Positions 18,895 to 28,160 of a DNA stretch of 64,000 bases are shown one piece after another; within the stretch, counting starts at the first letter, position 1, and each line of letters opens with the position of its first letter. The notes under the pieces are model-generated. The model ran no database searches, was not told where the DNA came from, and was given only the letters and a program-made list of their open reading frames with translations. The translations under genes were made by a program, and so were the position numbers. Origin of the DNA: Bacteroidia bacterium (GTDB taxonomy: Bacteria; Bacteroidota; Bacteroidia; Bacteroidales; Prolixibacteraceae); assembly GCA_026391655.1 (NCBI GenBank), contig JAPLDR010000017.1, forward strand, positions 36,915 to 100,914. The letters run 5' to 3'.

Positions 18895-19721
18895 TGAAAT
18901 CTTTTTATATAAAAATGAAAATGAAAAAAATTGTAGTTGTATTGTTCGTATTGATGACAGTCACCTGTGGTGTTAACGGTAAAAGAAAGTCTGACGCCAA
19001 AAAACCGGTAAAAGTATATTTGATTGGAGACTCTACCGTTGCCGATTATACCCTCGATGATAACTACCAAACCACAAAGTACCCGATTACTGGTTGGGGT
19101 CAGGTTCTTCAACCTTTTTTGAGTAAAGATAGTCTGTCTAAAGTGGCTGGTCTAATCAAGGCTGACAGTGTCAAAGTTGACGACCGGGCCAAAGGAGGAC
19201 GCAGTACCCGGACTTTTTTTCAGGAAGGTCGCTGGCGTACAATTTATGACGAATTGCAACCGGGTGATCTTGTGCTCATCCAATTTGGACATAACGATGC
19301 CGCCGAAAGTAAACCTGAACGCTACGTAAATATTGAAGGGTACAAGGAATTTTTACGTCTTTATGTTTTTCAAGCCCGTCAAAAGGGTGGTATTCCGGTT
19401 TTACTAACACCGGTAAATTGCAATTATCCCTGGGAAGACGGTGTGCTAAAGAATGTACATGGTGAATATCCGCAAGCGATGAAGGACATTGCAGCTGAAA
19501 TGAACGTTTTTCTTATTGATCTGACCCAAATTTCATGCGACTTTTTTACCTTGAAGGGAAAGGACTTTGTCACCGAAAAGTATTTTATGAATTTACCAGC
19601 CGGCGTTTATACAGCATATCCCGATGGGCAAAAGGACAATACTCATTTTCAGCCCGAAGGAGCAAAAGCGGTCGCCCAACTGATTTTTAACGGATTGAAG
19701 TCCATAAAGCTAAAACAATAA
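18894..19721 (+). CDS. Rhamnogalacturonan acetylesterase, CE12 (SGNH hydrolase)
   Basis: 275 residues. The secretion signal is best read from the internal ATG at 18915 (MKMKKIVVVLFVLMTVTCG), so the listed start may be 21 bases long. SGNH blocks are clear: IGDSTVADY with catalytic Ser47, DRAKGGRSTRTF (oxyanion Gly), LIQFGHNDA (Asn), and DNTHFQPEGA with the Asp/His pair. Residues PITGWGQVL and the overall length fit CE12. Members remove acetyl groups from galacturonate of rhamnogalacturonan-I, opening the backbone to lyases and hydrolases. It overlaps the rhamnosidase by one base and ends the unit; no hairpin terminator was seen after it. Confidence 0.87.
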   Translation: MKSFYIKMKMKKIVVVLFVLMTVTCGVNGKRKSDAKKPVKVYLIGDSTVADYTLDDNYQTTKYPITGWGQVLQPFLSKDSLSKVAGLIKADSVKVDDRAKGGRSTRTFFQEGRWRTIYDELQPGDLVLIQFGHNDAAESKPERYVNIEGYKEFLRLYVFQARQKGGIPVLLTPVNCNYPWEDGVLKNVHGEYPQAMKDIAAEMNVFLIDLTQISCDFFTLKGKDFVTEKYFMNLPAGVYTAYPDGQKDNTHFQPEGAKAVAQLIFNGLKSIKLKQ

Positions 19722-19854
19722 TTTGTCTGATACTTACAATCCTTCTTCCAATTAGCTACTGATAGTTCCCTTATTCAATAGGTTTTATTATATATGTGAT
19801 ATACTGCGTATTGAAGTTTATCTCCCGTATTCTTGTTATTTCCATACCCGCTTT

Positions 19855-19881
19855 TTGGGAATATTAACCTCCGGTTGGGAA
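19855..19881 (+). promoter_or_regulatory. Paired TTGGGAA direct repeat, probable HTCS operator (site 2)
   Basis: TTGGGAA at 19855-19861 and 19875-19881 (20-bp spacing), in the same flanks as site 1 (CCCGCTTTTTGGGAAT, AACCTC, GTTGGGAATTCC). A further shared block, TGATATACTG, lies 58 bp upstream of the first half-site in both modules (7344 and 19797). Confidence 0.6.
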
Positions 19882-19933
19882 TTCCAGCCCCCTTTCTGAT
19901 ACGCATTCATTGCCAATTTGATCCCCTTTAACG

Positions 19934-19941
19934 TATTTTTA
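19934..19941 (+). promoter_or_regulatory. Probable -7 promoter element (module 2)
   Basis: TATTTTTA, 7 of 8 positions of TAnnTTTG, exactly 59 bp after the second TTGGG and 35 bp before the peptide start, as in module 1. Confidence 0.45.
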
Positions 19942-19968
19942 CATTTCCAAACTAAAAAAATACCACCA

Positions 19969-20073
19969 ATGGACAATACAATAAAAAAACTAAGAAGAGT
20001 TTCGCTAAAAATTGTTCTGATGACGATCTTGCTCGTGATCATCCTGAGTTTTTTGATTATTCTGTCTTTCTGA
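19969..20073 (+). CDS. Small basic single-span membrane peptide (34 aa), copy 2
   Basis: ATG at 19969, TGA at 20071-20073. The core KKLRRVSLKIVLMTILL is identical in both copies, followed by a hydrophobic stretch ending LSFLIILSF. Only the first five residues and two later positions differ from the copy at 7516, while ten further codons differ silently. Upstream, operator, promoter-like element and start keep the spacing of copy 1. Downstream, a short block (CTATAA and an ATG about 37-50 bp after the stop) is also similar to copy 1, where that ATG is the GH105 start; here that ATG is followed at once by a stop. The next real gene is the second SusC, 173 bp on. Function unknown. Confidence 0.7.
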   Translation: MDNTIKKLRRVSLKIVLMTILLVIILSFLIILSF

Positions 20074-20246
20074 CAAACTGTTGTAACGAATTGTTAAGCA
20101 ATTAACCGACTATAAAAACTAATGTACTAACAATCACTGTGAATTTTCAAACCGGATTTCATTTAATTTCAAAATCAATATAACTCAAAGCTTTATACTA
20201 ATAACAACTACTTTTTTAATTTAATAATCAAATTTAATAATTATCT

Positions 20247-23200
20247 ATGATGAAAATGAAGCAAAGTTTTCTTGGAAAGGTTTGCCTGTTAGCACTGCTG
20301 TTAATTTGTACTGGTGCGCAACTTTTCGCCCAGAAAGTTACGGGTGTGGTGGTTGATGATTCAAACACTCCGATACCAGGCGTTACAATTGTTATAAAAG
20401 GAACCAACAAAGGCGTAATTACCAATAATGATGGTAGTTATTCAATTACTCCGGGCGATGCTCTGAAAGATGTCCTGGCTTTCTCATTTGTTGGTTTTGA
20501 AACAAAAGAGATAAAGATCAGCGGTGAAAAGGTGATTAATGTACAACTAAAAAGCAGTACCCTCGAAATTGAAGAGGTTGTGGCTATTGGTTACGGTACA
20601 GTTAAAAAACGCGATGTAACAGGTTCTGTTGCATCAGTTACCGGAAAACAACTTACTGCCATTCCTGTTGCCAACGTGGCACAAGCCCTTCAGGGACGTC
20701 TTGCCGGGGTGAATGTTATTTCTCAGGACGGACGACCAGATGCGACCATTTCGATTCGCGTTCGCGGCGGTGGTTCCATCTCACAAAGCAACGACCCACT
20801 TATTTTAATTGACGGTGTCCCGGGCAACATCAGTGATGTTCCATCCGAAATGGTTGAAAGCATAGACGTGCTTAAGGATGCCTCCTCCACGGCTATTTTT
20901 GGTGCCCGCGGTGCCAACGGCGTTATCCTCATTACAACCAAAAGGGGAAAATCAGGCGACGTTACGGTTAGTTACAGCGGTTATGGAAAATTCAACACCC
21001 CAACCGGATATCTTGCCACCTTAAACCCATACGATTATTTATCCTTCAAATGGGGGCTACTTGATACCTATTTTGGATCAACTTACACCACACCATTCCA
21101 AAAGTTGTTCGGAATAGGTGCTTACACCGGAAGTAACTCGGCAGGCTTGGATGCATACAAAAATGTGGATCAATACAACATTCAAAAGGATGTATACAAC
21201 AGTTCATTCTCGCAGAACCATGACTTGACCATTACGGGTGGAACTGATAAAACAAAAGTTATTTTAGGATTGGGCTACCTCGACGAAGATGGTATGAAAT
21301 TGAACTCCTATTCCAAAAGAACTGTAGCATCGTTCAAGTTGGATCAAAAACTAAGTGATAACCTGAACTTCAACTTAGACTTGCAGTACACAGATAAAAA
21401 TTCGATGGGTAATGAAGGTACAACCAGCGGTTACGGTTCTTCCCTCTCCGGATCATATCGTTTCCGGCCTATTGCCAAAAGTGATATAAAAGGTGATCTG
21501 TCTTTCCTGGGTGATGCTTCTTTGGGCGAAGAGATGTTTGTCATGGACGATATGTACAATCCGGTTAATGTGATCAAAGACCGGCAAAACCTGTTATTGA
21601 CTCAGTCGATTCGAAGTACTGCAGGTTTGAACTGGAAAATTATCAAAGGTTTAAACTATCACTCTGAATTGACCCTGGCCCGCAATTATACGCAAAATAA
21701 AATTTGGAGAGGTCCTACCCCTGCCAGTGGTAACGAGGTAAACTACAAGAACAGTGATGGAACACTTCAATATTCCGGCGATGCTGACTTTAGAAAGAAC
21801 GAAGCCAAGTCTTCACGATGGGTGAACACCCTGGCGTATGAATTAAAGCTGAAAGAGATTCACAGGCTCAGTTTTTTGGTTGGTCAGGAAATAACCAACT
21901 GGAAATAACCAACTCGGGCGGAACCAGCATGCGCATCTCAGGGCAAAAATATCCTGCCAATTTTACCATGGATAATGCTTTCGCCATGATCTCGCAATAT
22001 GGTGCAAACCTGGTAATTTCTTCGGGTGTGAGTACACCAAACCGTCTTCAGTCATATTTCGGCAGGGCAAATTACTCGCTTTTGGATAAGTATATGTTTG
22101 CCGCTACCTTCCGTGCTGACGGTTCTTCCAACTTCTCTCCGGAACATCGGTGGGGATACTTCCCTGCCGGTTCAATTGCGTGGCGCATTTCGCAGGAATC
22201 TTTCATGAAAAGCATTAAAAATCTCGATGATTTGAAACTTCGCGTATCTTACGGTGAGGTTGGAAACGATGCCATCAGTGCTGACCAGTGGTCGCAATTG
22301 TGGGCAGCCACCAGTGACACCCGCTGGCAGTATGGCCTGAATAAGTTACTTCAGCCTTCCTACGATCTGGCTTCCGCTCAATTGGCCAACCGCGATTTAA
22401 AATGGGAAACCACCATTACACGCAACATCGGTCTTGACTTTTCGCTATATAACCGTCGTTTGACTGGTACTGTCGATGTATACCAAAATAGTACAAAAGA
22501 CTTGTTAATGCTGACCGACATTCCGTCAATCACCGGATTTACGACCAGTTACGCGAATATCGGGCAAACCAGCAACAAAGGGGTGGAAATCTCATTATCA
22601 GGCACGATCCTGAGGAACAAGGATTGGAGCATAACGGCCAGCGCTAACATCAACTTCAACAGGGGTAACATCGACAAACTCGCTGACGGGATGCAAAGCG
22701 CATACGGAACTCAATTCCTGCAATCGGGGATTCCAAATGCTGACTACAAATTGTTGGTAGGCAAACCTGTTGGTATCGTAATGGGTTACCAAAGGGATGG
22801 TAAAGGATTCTATACACCCGATGATTTCGATTTCAATTCTACAACAGGAATGTACACTTTAAAAACTGGTGTTGCAGATCTTTCAAAAGCATTCGTCGCC
22901 TATCGTGCCGGATTGGTTCCCGGTTCCCAGCAAGCTTATCCTGGTTTGCCGAAATTTGTAGATAATGTTAAGGATGACGTAATTGACGATAAAGACATGG
23001 TCGAAATCGGTAATACGAATCCAAAAAGCACAGGTGGTTTCAACCTCAATGTTATATACAAGAGCTTCGATCTTGGCATGTATTTCAACTGGAGCTACGG
23101 CAATGATATTTACAATGCCAATAAGTTGGCAACGCTCTATAACATCAACAAAGGTGGTGGTTTGTATGGTAATAAGCTGGCTATCGTGAAAGACTCCTAT

Positions 23201-23593
23201 ACGAATTACCAAATTCAGAGCGGGAATCTGGTAAAGTTGACCACACCCGACCAGTTGAATGCCGCCAACACAAATGCGACCGTACCGTCAACCTTCCTGC
23301 AACAAGGCTATGTTTCCGATATCGGTATCGAAGATGGTTCATACCTACGTCTCAATACGGTGACCTTGGGCTATACCTTGCCAAAACAGGTGTTAAGCAA
23401 GATAAAGATAAGCAACATGCGCATCTATGGGTCCATCTACAATGCATTTACCCTGACGGGTTACTCAGGACTTGACCCTGATGTCAATACGAGTCAAAAC
23501 GTAAATAGCTCGCGTTATCCGACTCCCGGGCTTGATTGGGGAACCTATCCCCGTGCCCGTCAGTTTGTGATAGGCTTAAATGTTACTTTCTAA
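20247..23593 (+). pseudogene. SusC-family transporter 2, frameshifted by a 14-bp tandem duplication
   Basis: Two adjacent frames together make one SusC. The first (20247-21908) has the signal peptide, carboxypeptidase-D-like domain, TonB-box-like EIEEVVAIGYG, plug (RVRGGGSISQSNDPLILIDG) and part of the barrel, then ends FLVGQEITNWK. The second (about 21910-23593) carries the rest of the barrel to the terminal GLNVTF. At the junction GGAAATAACCAACT is present twice in tandem (21887-21900, 21901-21914). Deleting one copy gives QEITNSGGTSMRISGQ in one frame and a protein of about 1110 residues, normal for SusC. All other parts look intact, so the lesion is recent, reversible by slippage, or an assembly error. 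As written, no functional barrel can form from one frame. Confidence 0.88.
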
Positions 23594-23631
23594 ATCGTAT
23601 AAATGGTAATCATCTTTAAAGAAAAACAATT

Positions 23632-25683
23632 ATGAAAAAAATAGTAATCTATATATTTTTGGCACTTTTACCGTTCATGTTTTCGGGGTGCAAAGACTAT
23701 TTGGATGTTACGAATGCAGGCCAGTCCGACGATAACTTTGTTATGTCGAGTCCAGGCGAGGCATTTAAAGCACTATCGTGGGTTTATGCTGAATATCGCA
23801 CCAATGCGGCGGCCGGAGGAAACTACAACTGGCAAGACCCATTGGGATCTGATGCTGAATATATGAGCGAATATCCTTCCGTCAACAATGTTATTGCAAG
23901 ATTGCAACCCGGTGCAACAACTGTAAATACCGATATGGGCATTTACAATAGTTTAAACGTAGCGCTTGCCCGCGCTTCCCGTGTTGCCGATTTGATAGGA
24001 GCAAAAGCTGAATACCAATCTGATGTAAAAGGCAGTGTTCCTACCAGTTGGACACAACTTTATGGTGAAGCCAAAACCTTAAGGGCTTATTTAGCCTGGG
24101 AGTTGGTTCGCCATTTTGGTGATGTTCCTTATGGTTATGAAAATCAGGTGGTGACAACCTACACACTGACATCACGCTTCGAAATCATGGATAAGATTAT
24201 AGCAGATGTTAAAGCCGTAGAGGGTAAAATGTTTGTATTAGGCCAAGGCGGAATTACAGCTGAACGAATCAGCCGCACTTTTGCCAATGCACTGATTGGC
24301 GAAATTGCGTTACACGCAGGAAGCTGGCAAACCATTCGTACCGATATTATAGGATTGTATGGTACTGTACAGTTTGATACTAAGGGTGCTGATGACGCAT
24401 TGTGCGTATATGCACGTCGTAAAGATTACATTGAGTATATTAAAGTGGCTGAACAATACTTGGGTGCAGCTGTAAACACCCAGAGCGGAACTGCAAAGTT
24501 GATTACATCCGATACCCGGTCAGTCAATAATCCTTTCCAAAAACATTGGCAGGAAATTAACTCCAGGCGAATTAGTCCGGAATCTCTCTTTGAAATTGGT
24601 TGCGTAGCAGGCATTGGAAACGCAGAGTATGGATACAGTATGGCACGCCCCGGCTCCAATAGTTCTGTCAATTCTTACCTAAATACTTTTGCAGCCATCC
24701 GTATTATTCCTTCGTTCTTCTACAATTCTTACGAAACCGGCGACATGCGTCGTGATGTCAGTATGGTAATATCCGGAAGCAATGCTGCAACCGGACAGGA
24801 AAACCTGATTCCGCTCGGCGTGGGTACACGTATAGGCGGAGGGGGACCAAGTATCAATAAATGGGACAAGAACAGGGGAGATGTCCCCTTATACACCAAT
24901 GCAACCTTCCGTTCATCAGGTATCAACTACGTCATTTTGAGAATGGCCGATGTGATGCTTTTACTTGCTGAGGCAAAGGCGGACTTAGGAAGCGACAATG
25001 CGGGTGCGCTTACGTTGGTAAACCAAATTCGTACAAGGGCTTTTGGTAATTCAAGCAAAAACCTTTCCGGACTATCGGGCGATGCTTTGTTGGATGCGAT
25101 CTATAATGAGCGCAAATTGGAACTATTGGGCGAAGGGGCTATTCGCTGGGACATGATTCGTTCAGGTAAATTCAACGAAAGAGCCATTGCGATCCGCAAG
25201 GAAATGGCAGATATGACGGCAGGCCTTCAAGCTAGCGGATACTACACTTTCCCTAGCGGCAGAACCATCTCCAATTACGTTTGGACTAAATATGTCCAAA
25301 TAGGTGGCAATGTTGCAACAGTTACACAAACTCCTGTCGATACTGATCCGGCACAATACCCGGGTTGGCGCGGTATCTACAATTGGGGGATTGCAGCCTA
25401 CACTGCTACAGCCAGAAATCTTGCTATTCAAGGCTTGTATACCTACATTGATCCTGCCGGAACCGCTGCAACAGCGTTGGTAGCCAGCGGTTATACAAGA
25501 GCGAATTGGGGTATCACGGTTTGGAATGATGCAAATGCCAAAGCGATGCTAAATGCTGCCATTTTGGACGGCGTAGTAGGCCGCGAAAATAATGCACCTC
25601 GCTATTTTCACCCGATGCCTCTTACTGTAATTGACCAATCGAAAGGGAAGGTAACGAATGGTTACGGATTGCCCAATAAGTAA
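23632..25683 (+). CDS. SusD-family surface glycan-binding lipoprotein 2
   Basis: 683 residues with a lipoprotein signal (LPFMFSGCKDYLDV, Cys about residue 20). SusD/RagB features include EAKTLRAYLAWELVRHFGDVPY, VILRMADVMLLLAEAKADLG and NERKLELLGEGAIRWDMIR. It is about 130 residues longer than a typical SusD, with an extended C-terminal insert rich in Tyr/Thr/Ala (about 545-640). It follows the frameshifted SusC by 38 bp and is itself intact, which suggests either that the SusC lesion is recent or that the partner is still made. A strong terminator follows. Confidence 0.93.
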   Translation: MKKIVIYIFLALLPFMFSGCKDYLDVTNAGQSDDNFVMSSPGEAFKALSWVYAEYRTNAAAGGNYNWQDPLGSDAEYMSEYPSVNNVIARLQPGATTVNTDMGIYNSLNVALARASRVADLIGAKAEYQSDVKGSVPTSWTQLYGEAKTLRAYLAWELVRHFGDVPYGYENQVVTTYTLTSRFEIMDKIIADVKAVEGKMFVLGQGGITAERISRTFANALIGEIALHAGSWQTIRTDIIGLYGTVQFDTKGADDALCVYARRKDYIEYIKVAEQYLGAAVNTQSGTAKLITSDTRSVNNPFQKHWQEINSRRISPESLFEIGCVAGIGNAEYGYSMARPGSNSSVNSYLNTFAAIRIIPSFFYNSYETGDMRRDVSMVISGSNAATGQENLIPLGVGTRIGGGGPSINKWDKNRGDVPLYTNATFRSSGINYVILRMADVMLLLAEAKADLGSDNAGALTLVNQIRTRAFGNSSKNLSGLSGDALLDAIYNERKLELLGEGAIRWDMIRSGKFNERAIAIRKEMADMTAGLQASGYYTFPSGRTISNYVWTKYVQIGGNVATVTQTPVDTDPAQYPGWRGIYNWGIAAYTATARNLAIQGLYTYIDPAGTAATALVASGYTRANWGITVWNDANAKAMLNAAILDGVVGRENNAPRYFHPMPLTVIDQSKGKVTNGYGLPNK

Positions 25684-25713
25684 TCCAGGTAATTATACTT
25701 ACAAATAGAATTG

Positions 25714-25750
25714 AATAACCCGTCATTTTTCTGACGGGTTATTTCTTTTG
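25714..25750 (+). terminator. Rho-independent terminator after the second SusCD unit
   Basis: A perfect 12-bp stem (AATAACCCGTCA at 25714-25725, complement at 25732-25743), 6-nt loop, then TCTTTT. It lies 30 bp after the second SusD stop. Confidence 0.85.
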
Positions 25751-25807
25751 TAATATTTTTTCCGCACATTTAAGTGATATAGAACTCCTTAAGTTTACTT
25801 CTTCAAT

Positions 25808-26488
25808 ATGATCCGATTTAAACCTTTGTGTTTGTTTTGTTTGTTTTTCCCTATTCTCGCTGACGGACAACTCATTAAAAGTGAAACAACCTCCATAAGA
25901 TCAAATGCAATCGAATGGAAAATGAGCGAATTGATTCGTTCAAAAAATGTTGGAAATTGCATTGATGGTGACCCCCAACTCATTGACTGTAAATATGGAA
26001 AAGCACTTCTCTTTAACGGTGCTTCCGATGGAATTTTTTTAGATCTTATGCCACTTGCCAGACTGAAGCAATTTACGATCGAAGCCATTATAAAGCCTGA
26101 TAGTGGAGGAAACTTCGAACAACGCTTCTTCCATTGTGGTGAAATCCGTGGAAACAGGGTCTTGATGGAATTGCGGTCAGTCCAAACCAATTGGTATTTC
26201 GATGCCTTTATTAAATCGGGAGATCAGCAAAAAACCTTAATCGATTCAACCAGACTGCATCCTCTTAACCAGTGGTATCATATTGCTTTTGTGATTGATA
26301 ATGGGAAACAGGTAACCTACATTAATGGAAAAAAAGAGCTTGAAAGTGCGATTGAAATTGTCCCTCTTGCAGAGGGAAAAACATCCATCGGGGTGAGACA
26401 AAATGAGCAATCGTGGTTTAAAGGGGCAATTTACAAAATCAGGATTTCGCCTGAGGCTTTGAATCCGGTTAATTTTATGAAAGACTGA
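25808..26488 (+). CDS. Secreted LamG/concanavalin-like jellyroll protein
   Basis: 226 residues: a signal peptide (CLFCLFFPILADG, about residues 7-20) and one LamG-like beta-sandwich. Characteristic strands are ALLFNGASDGIFLDL, FTIEAIIKPDSGG, RVLMELRS, LNQWYHIAFVIDNGKQVTYINGKKEL and TSIGVRQNEQSWFKGAIYKIRIS. Such folds bind sugars or act as lyases and hydrolases. No catalytic motif is evident, so a carbohydrate-binding accessory is the simplest reading. It lies between the second SusCD terminator and the large PL10-like gene and is the first gene after that terminator. Confidence 0.7.
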   Translation: MIRFKPLCLFCLFFPILADGQLIKSETTSIRSNAIEWKMSELIRSKNVGNCIDGDPQLIDCKYGKALLFNGASDGIFLDLMPLARLKQFTIEAIIKPDSGGNFEQRFFHCGEIRGNRVLMELRSVQTNWYFDAFIKSGDQQKTLIDSTRLHPLNQWYHIAFVIDNGKQVTYINGKKELESAIEIVPLAEGKTSIGVRQNEQSWFKGAIYKIRISPEALNPVNFMKD

Positions 26489-26558
26489 CAGCAATAAAAC
26501 CAAAATCTACCTAAATTAGCCACACAATCGGAACATTATTATTCTAATAAAACAATTC

Positions 26559-28157
26559 ATGAAAATTATTAAAATCAGTCTTTGGTTTGTATTAATTATA
26601 TTCATCGCGAAACAGCCATTATCAGCTCAAACCGGTAAATTAGTTCAGGAAGCAGAACAAACCATGTTGCGTGCCACTCAATTCATGGTCGAAAAGGCAA
26701 GTACAAACGGCGGATATGTGTGGTATTATTTGCCCGATTTCTCACGGAAGTGGGGCGAAATGGAAGCCTATAAAACCATGATCTGGCTGCAAAGTCCTGG
26801 TACTGTAAGTATGGGGCACCTTTTTCTGGAGGCTTATCATGCGACAGGCAACGAATATTACTATCAGGCTGCTGCAAAAGCTGCATCGGCAATTATCTGG
26901 GGACAAAGTCACGAAGGTGGTTGGAATTATATGATTGACTTTGCAGGCGACAAATCATTAAAACAGTGGTACAATACAATCGGTAAAAATGGCTGGCGGC
27001 TCGAAGAATTTCAGCATTATTACGGGAACTCAACTTTTGATGATGATATCACTTCGAATGCTGCACGATTTCTGCTGAGAATGTACGTCGAAAAATTGGA
27101 CCCGGTCTACAAACCGGCACTTGACAAAGCAATCAACTTCATCATCGAAAGCCAATATCCAATCGGAGGATGGCCACAACGTTATCCTTTGAAATATGAC
27201 TTCAATAAGCAAGGTCACCCTGATTATACTTCCTTTTATACCTTCAATGACGATGTAATTTGGGAAAACATCCATTTTCTTATTCAATGTTATCAGGTGT
27301 TGGGGGAGGAACGTTTTCTTGATCCGATTCAGCGCGGTATGAATTTTTACCTTACCTCACAGGATGGTTGCGGTGCATGGGGTTATCAAATGAACCTCGC
27401 CATGGAAACCGCAGGAGCAAGAACCTATGAACCGGCAGCTTTTATGCCTGCCCCAACCTTCGCCAATGCCATGCTTTTGCTGAAATTTTACCAATATACA
27501 GGCGATAGAAAATTTCTTATTCATGTCCCGGATGCGATTCGCTGGCTTGAAGCAACCAAACTACCTGCAAACGAATTTGATGGACGCGGCACTCATCCAA
27601 CTTTTGTTGAGATGGGAACAAACAAGGCGCTTTATGTACACCGAAAAGGTTCAAATGTGAAATACGGATACTATTACACCGATTATAAGAACGATCATCT
27701 GTTAGGACATTACAGCGGGAAGCGCTTTGTCCCGGTTGAAGAACTGAAAAAAGAGTTCCAAAGGCTATCTGCCCTTTCACTGGAAGAGGTAACAAAAGAT
27801 TCTCCGTTAAAGGTTGAACAGTTCACCAGTCAAGGTACTCCTCAACAATTTTATGATTTGAATAAGAATGAATTTTCCTTTTCAGCAAGCGAGGCAATGG
27901 TAAAAGGAATTATCCATTCGCTCGATATCCAGGGTCGCTGGATGGTCAAACATGCCATGTTTAGCAATCCATATATTGGTGATGGTCAGAAACAAGAACC
28001 TACTGATCAATATGGTTCTACCAGTGTAGGAGACGAGACCGACACTTCACCTTTCCGCGATCCTTCTGATCAGGAATATATTGCTACTCCGGAATATATC
28101 CGGAATATGCAACTGCTCATCAATTATTTAAAATCGAATAATCCAACGAAGAAATAA
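26559..28157 (+). CDS. Long PL10-like pectate lyase family protein
   Basis: 532 residues with a signal peptide (about 7-24, ending PLSAQ). It carries PL10-related toroid motifs in order: NGGYVWYYLPDFSRKWGE, QSHEGGWNYMIDFAG, STFDDDITSNAARFL, YPIGGWPQRYPL, YTFNDDVIWENIHFL, GCGAWGYQMNLAMETAGARTYEPAA (a shorter excerpt is ARTYEPAA). Compared with the 401-residue PL10 at 15862 it has about 130 extra C-terminal residues. The region after residue 370 (GTHPTFVEMGTNKALYVHRK onward) has no counterpart there. It probably cleaves polygalacturonate by beta-elimination, but exact specificity is unproven. It starts a tight run: 3 bp to the next gene, then 19 bp and 23 bp. Confidence 0.75.
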   Translation: MKIIKISLWFVLIIFIAKQPLSAQTGKLVQEAEQTMLRATQFMVEKASTNGGYVWYYLPDFSRKWGEMEAYKTMIWLQSPGTVSMGHLFLEAYHATGNEYYYQAAAKAASAIIWGQSHEGGWNYMIDFAGDKSLKQWYNTIGKNGWRLEEFQHYYGNSTFDDDITSNAARFLLRMYVEKLDPVYKPALDKAINFIIESQYPIGGWPQRYPLKYDFNKQGHPDYTSFYTFNDDVIWENIHFLIQCYQVLGEERFLDPIQRGMNFYLTSQDGCGAWGYQMNLAMETAGARTYEPAAFMPAPTFANAMLLLKFYQYTGDRKFLIHVPDAIRWLEATKLPANEFDGRGTHPTFVEMGTNKALYVHRKGSNVKYGYYYTDYKNDHLLGHYSGKRFVPVEELKKEFQRLSALSLEEVTKDSPLKVEQFTSQGTPQQFYDLNKNEFSFSASEAMVKGIIHSLDIQGRWMVKHAMFSNPYIGDGQKQEPTDQYGSTSVGDETDTSPFRDPSDQEYIATPEYIRNMQLLINYLKSNNPTKK

Positions 28158-28160
28158 GTC

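Noticed and set aside
21929-23593. Separate gene starting at ATG 21929
   Set aside because: The product is only the C-terminal part of a SusC barrel without signal peptide or plug; explained by the 14-bp duplication frameshift.
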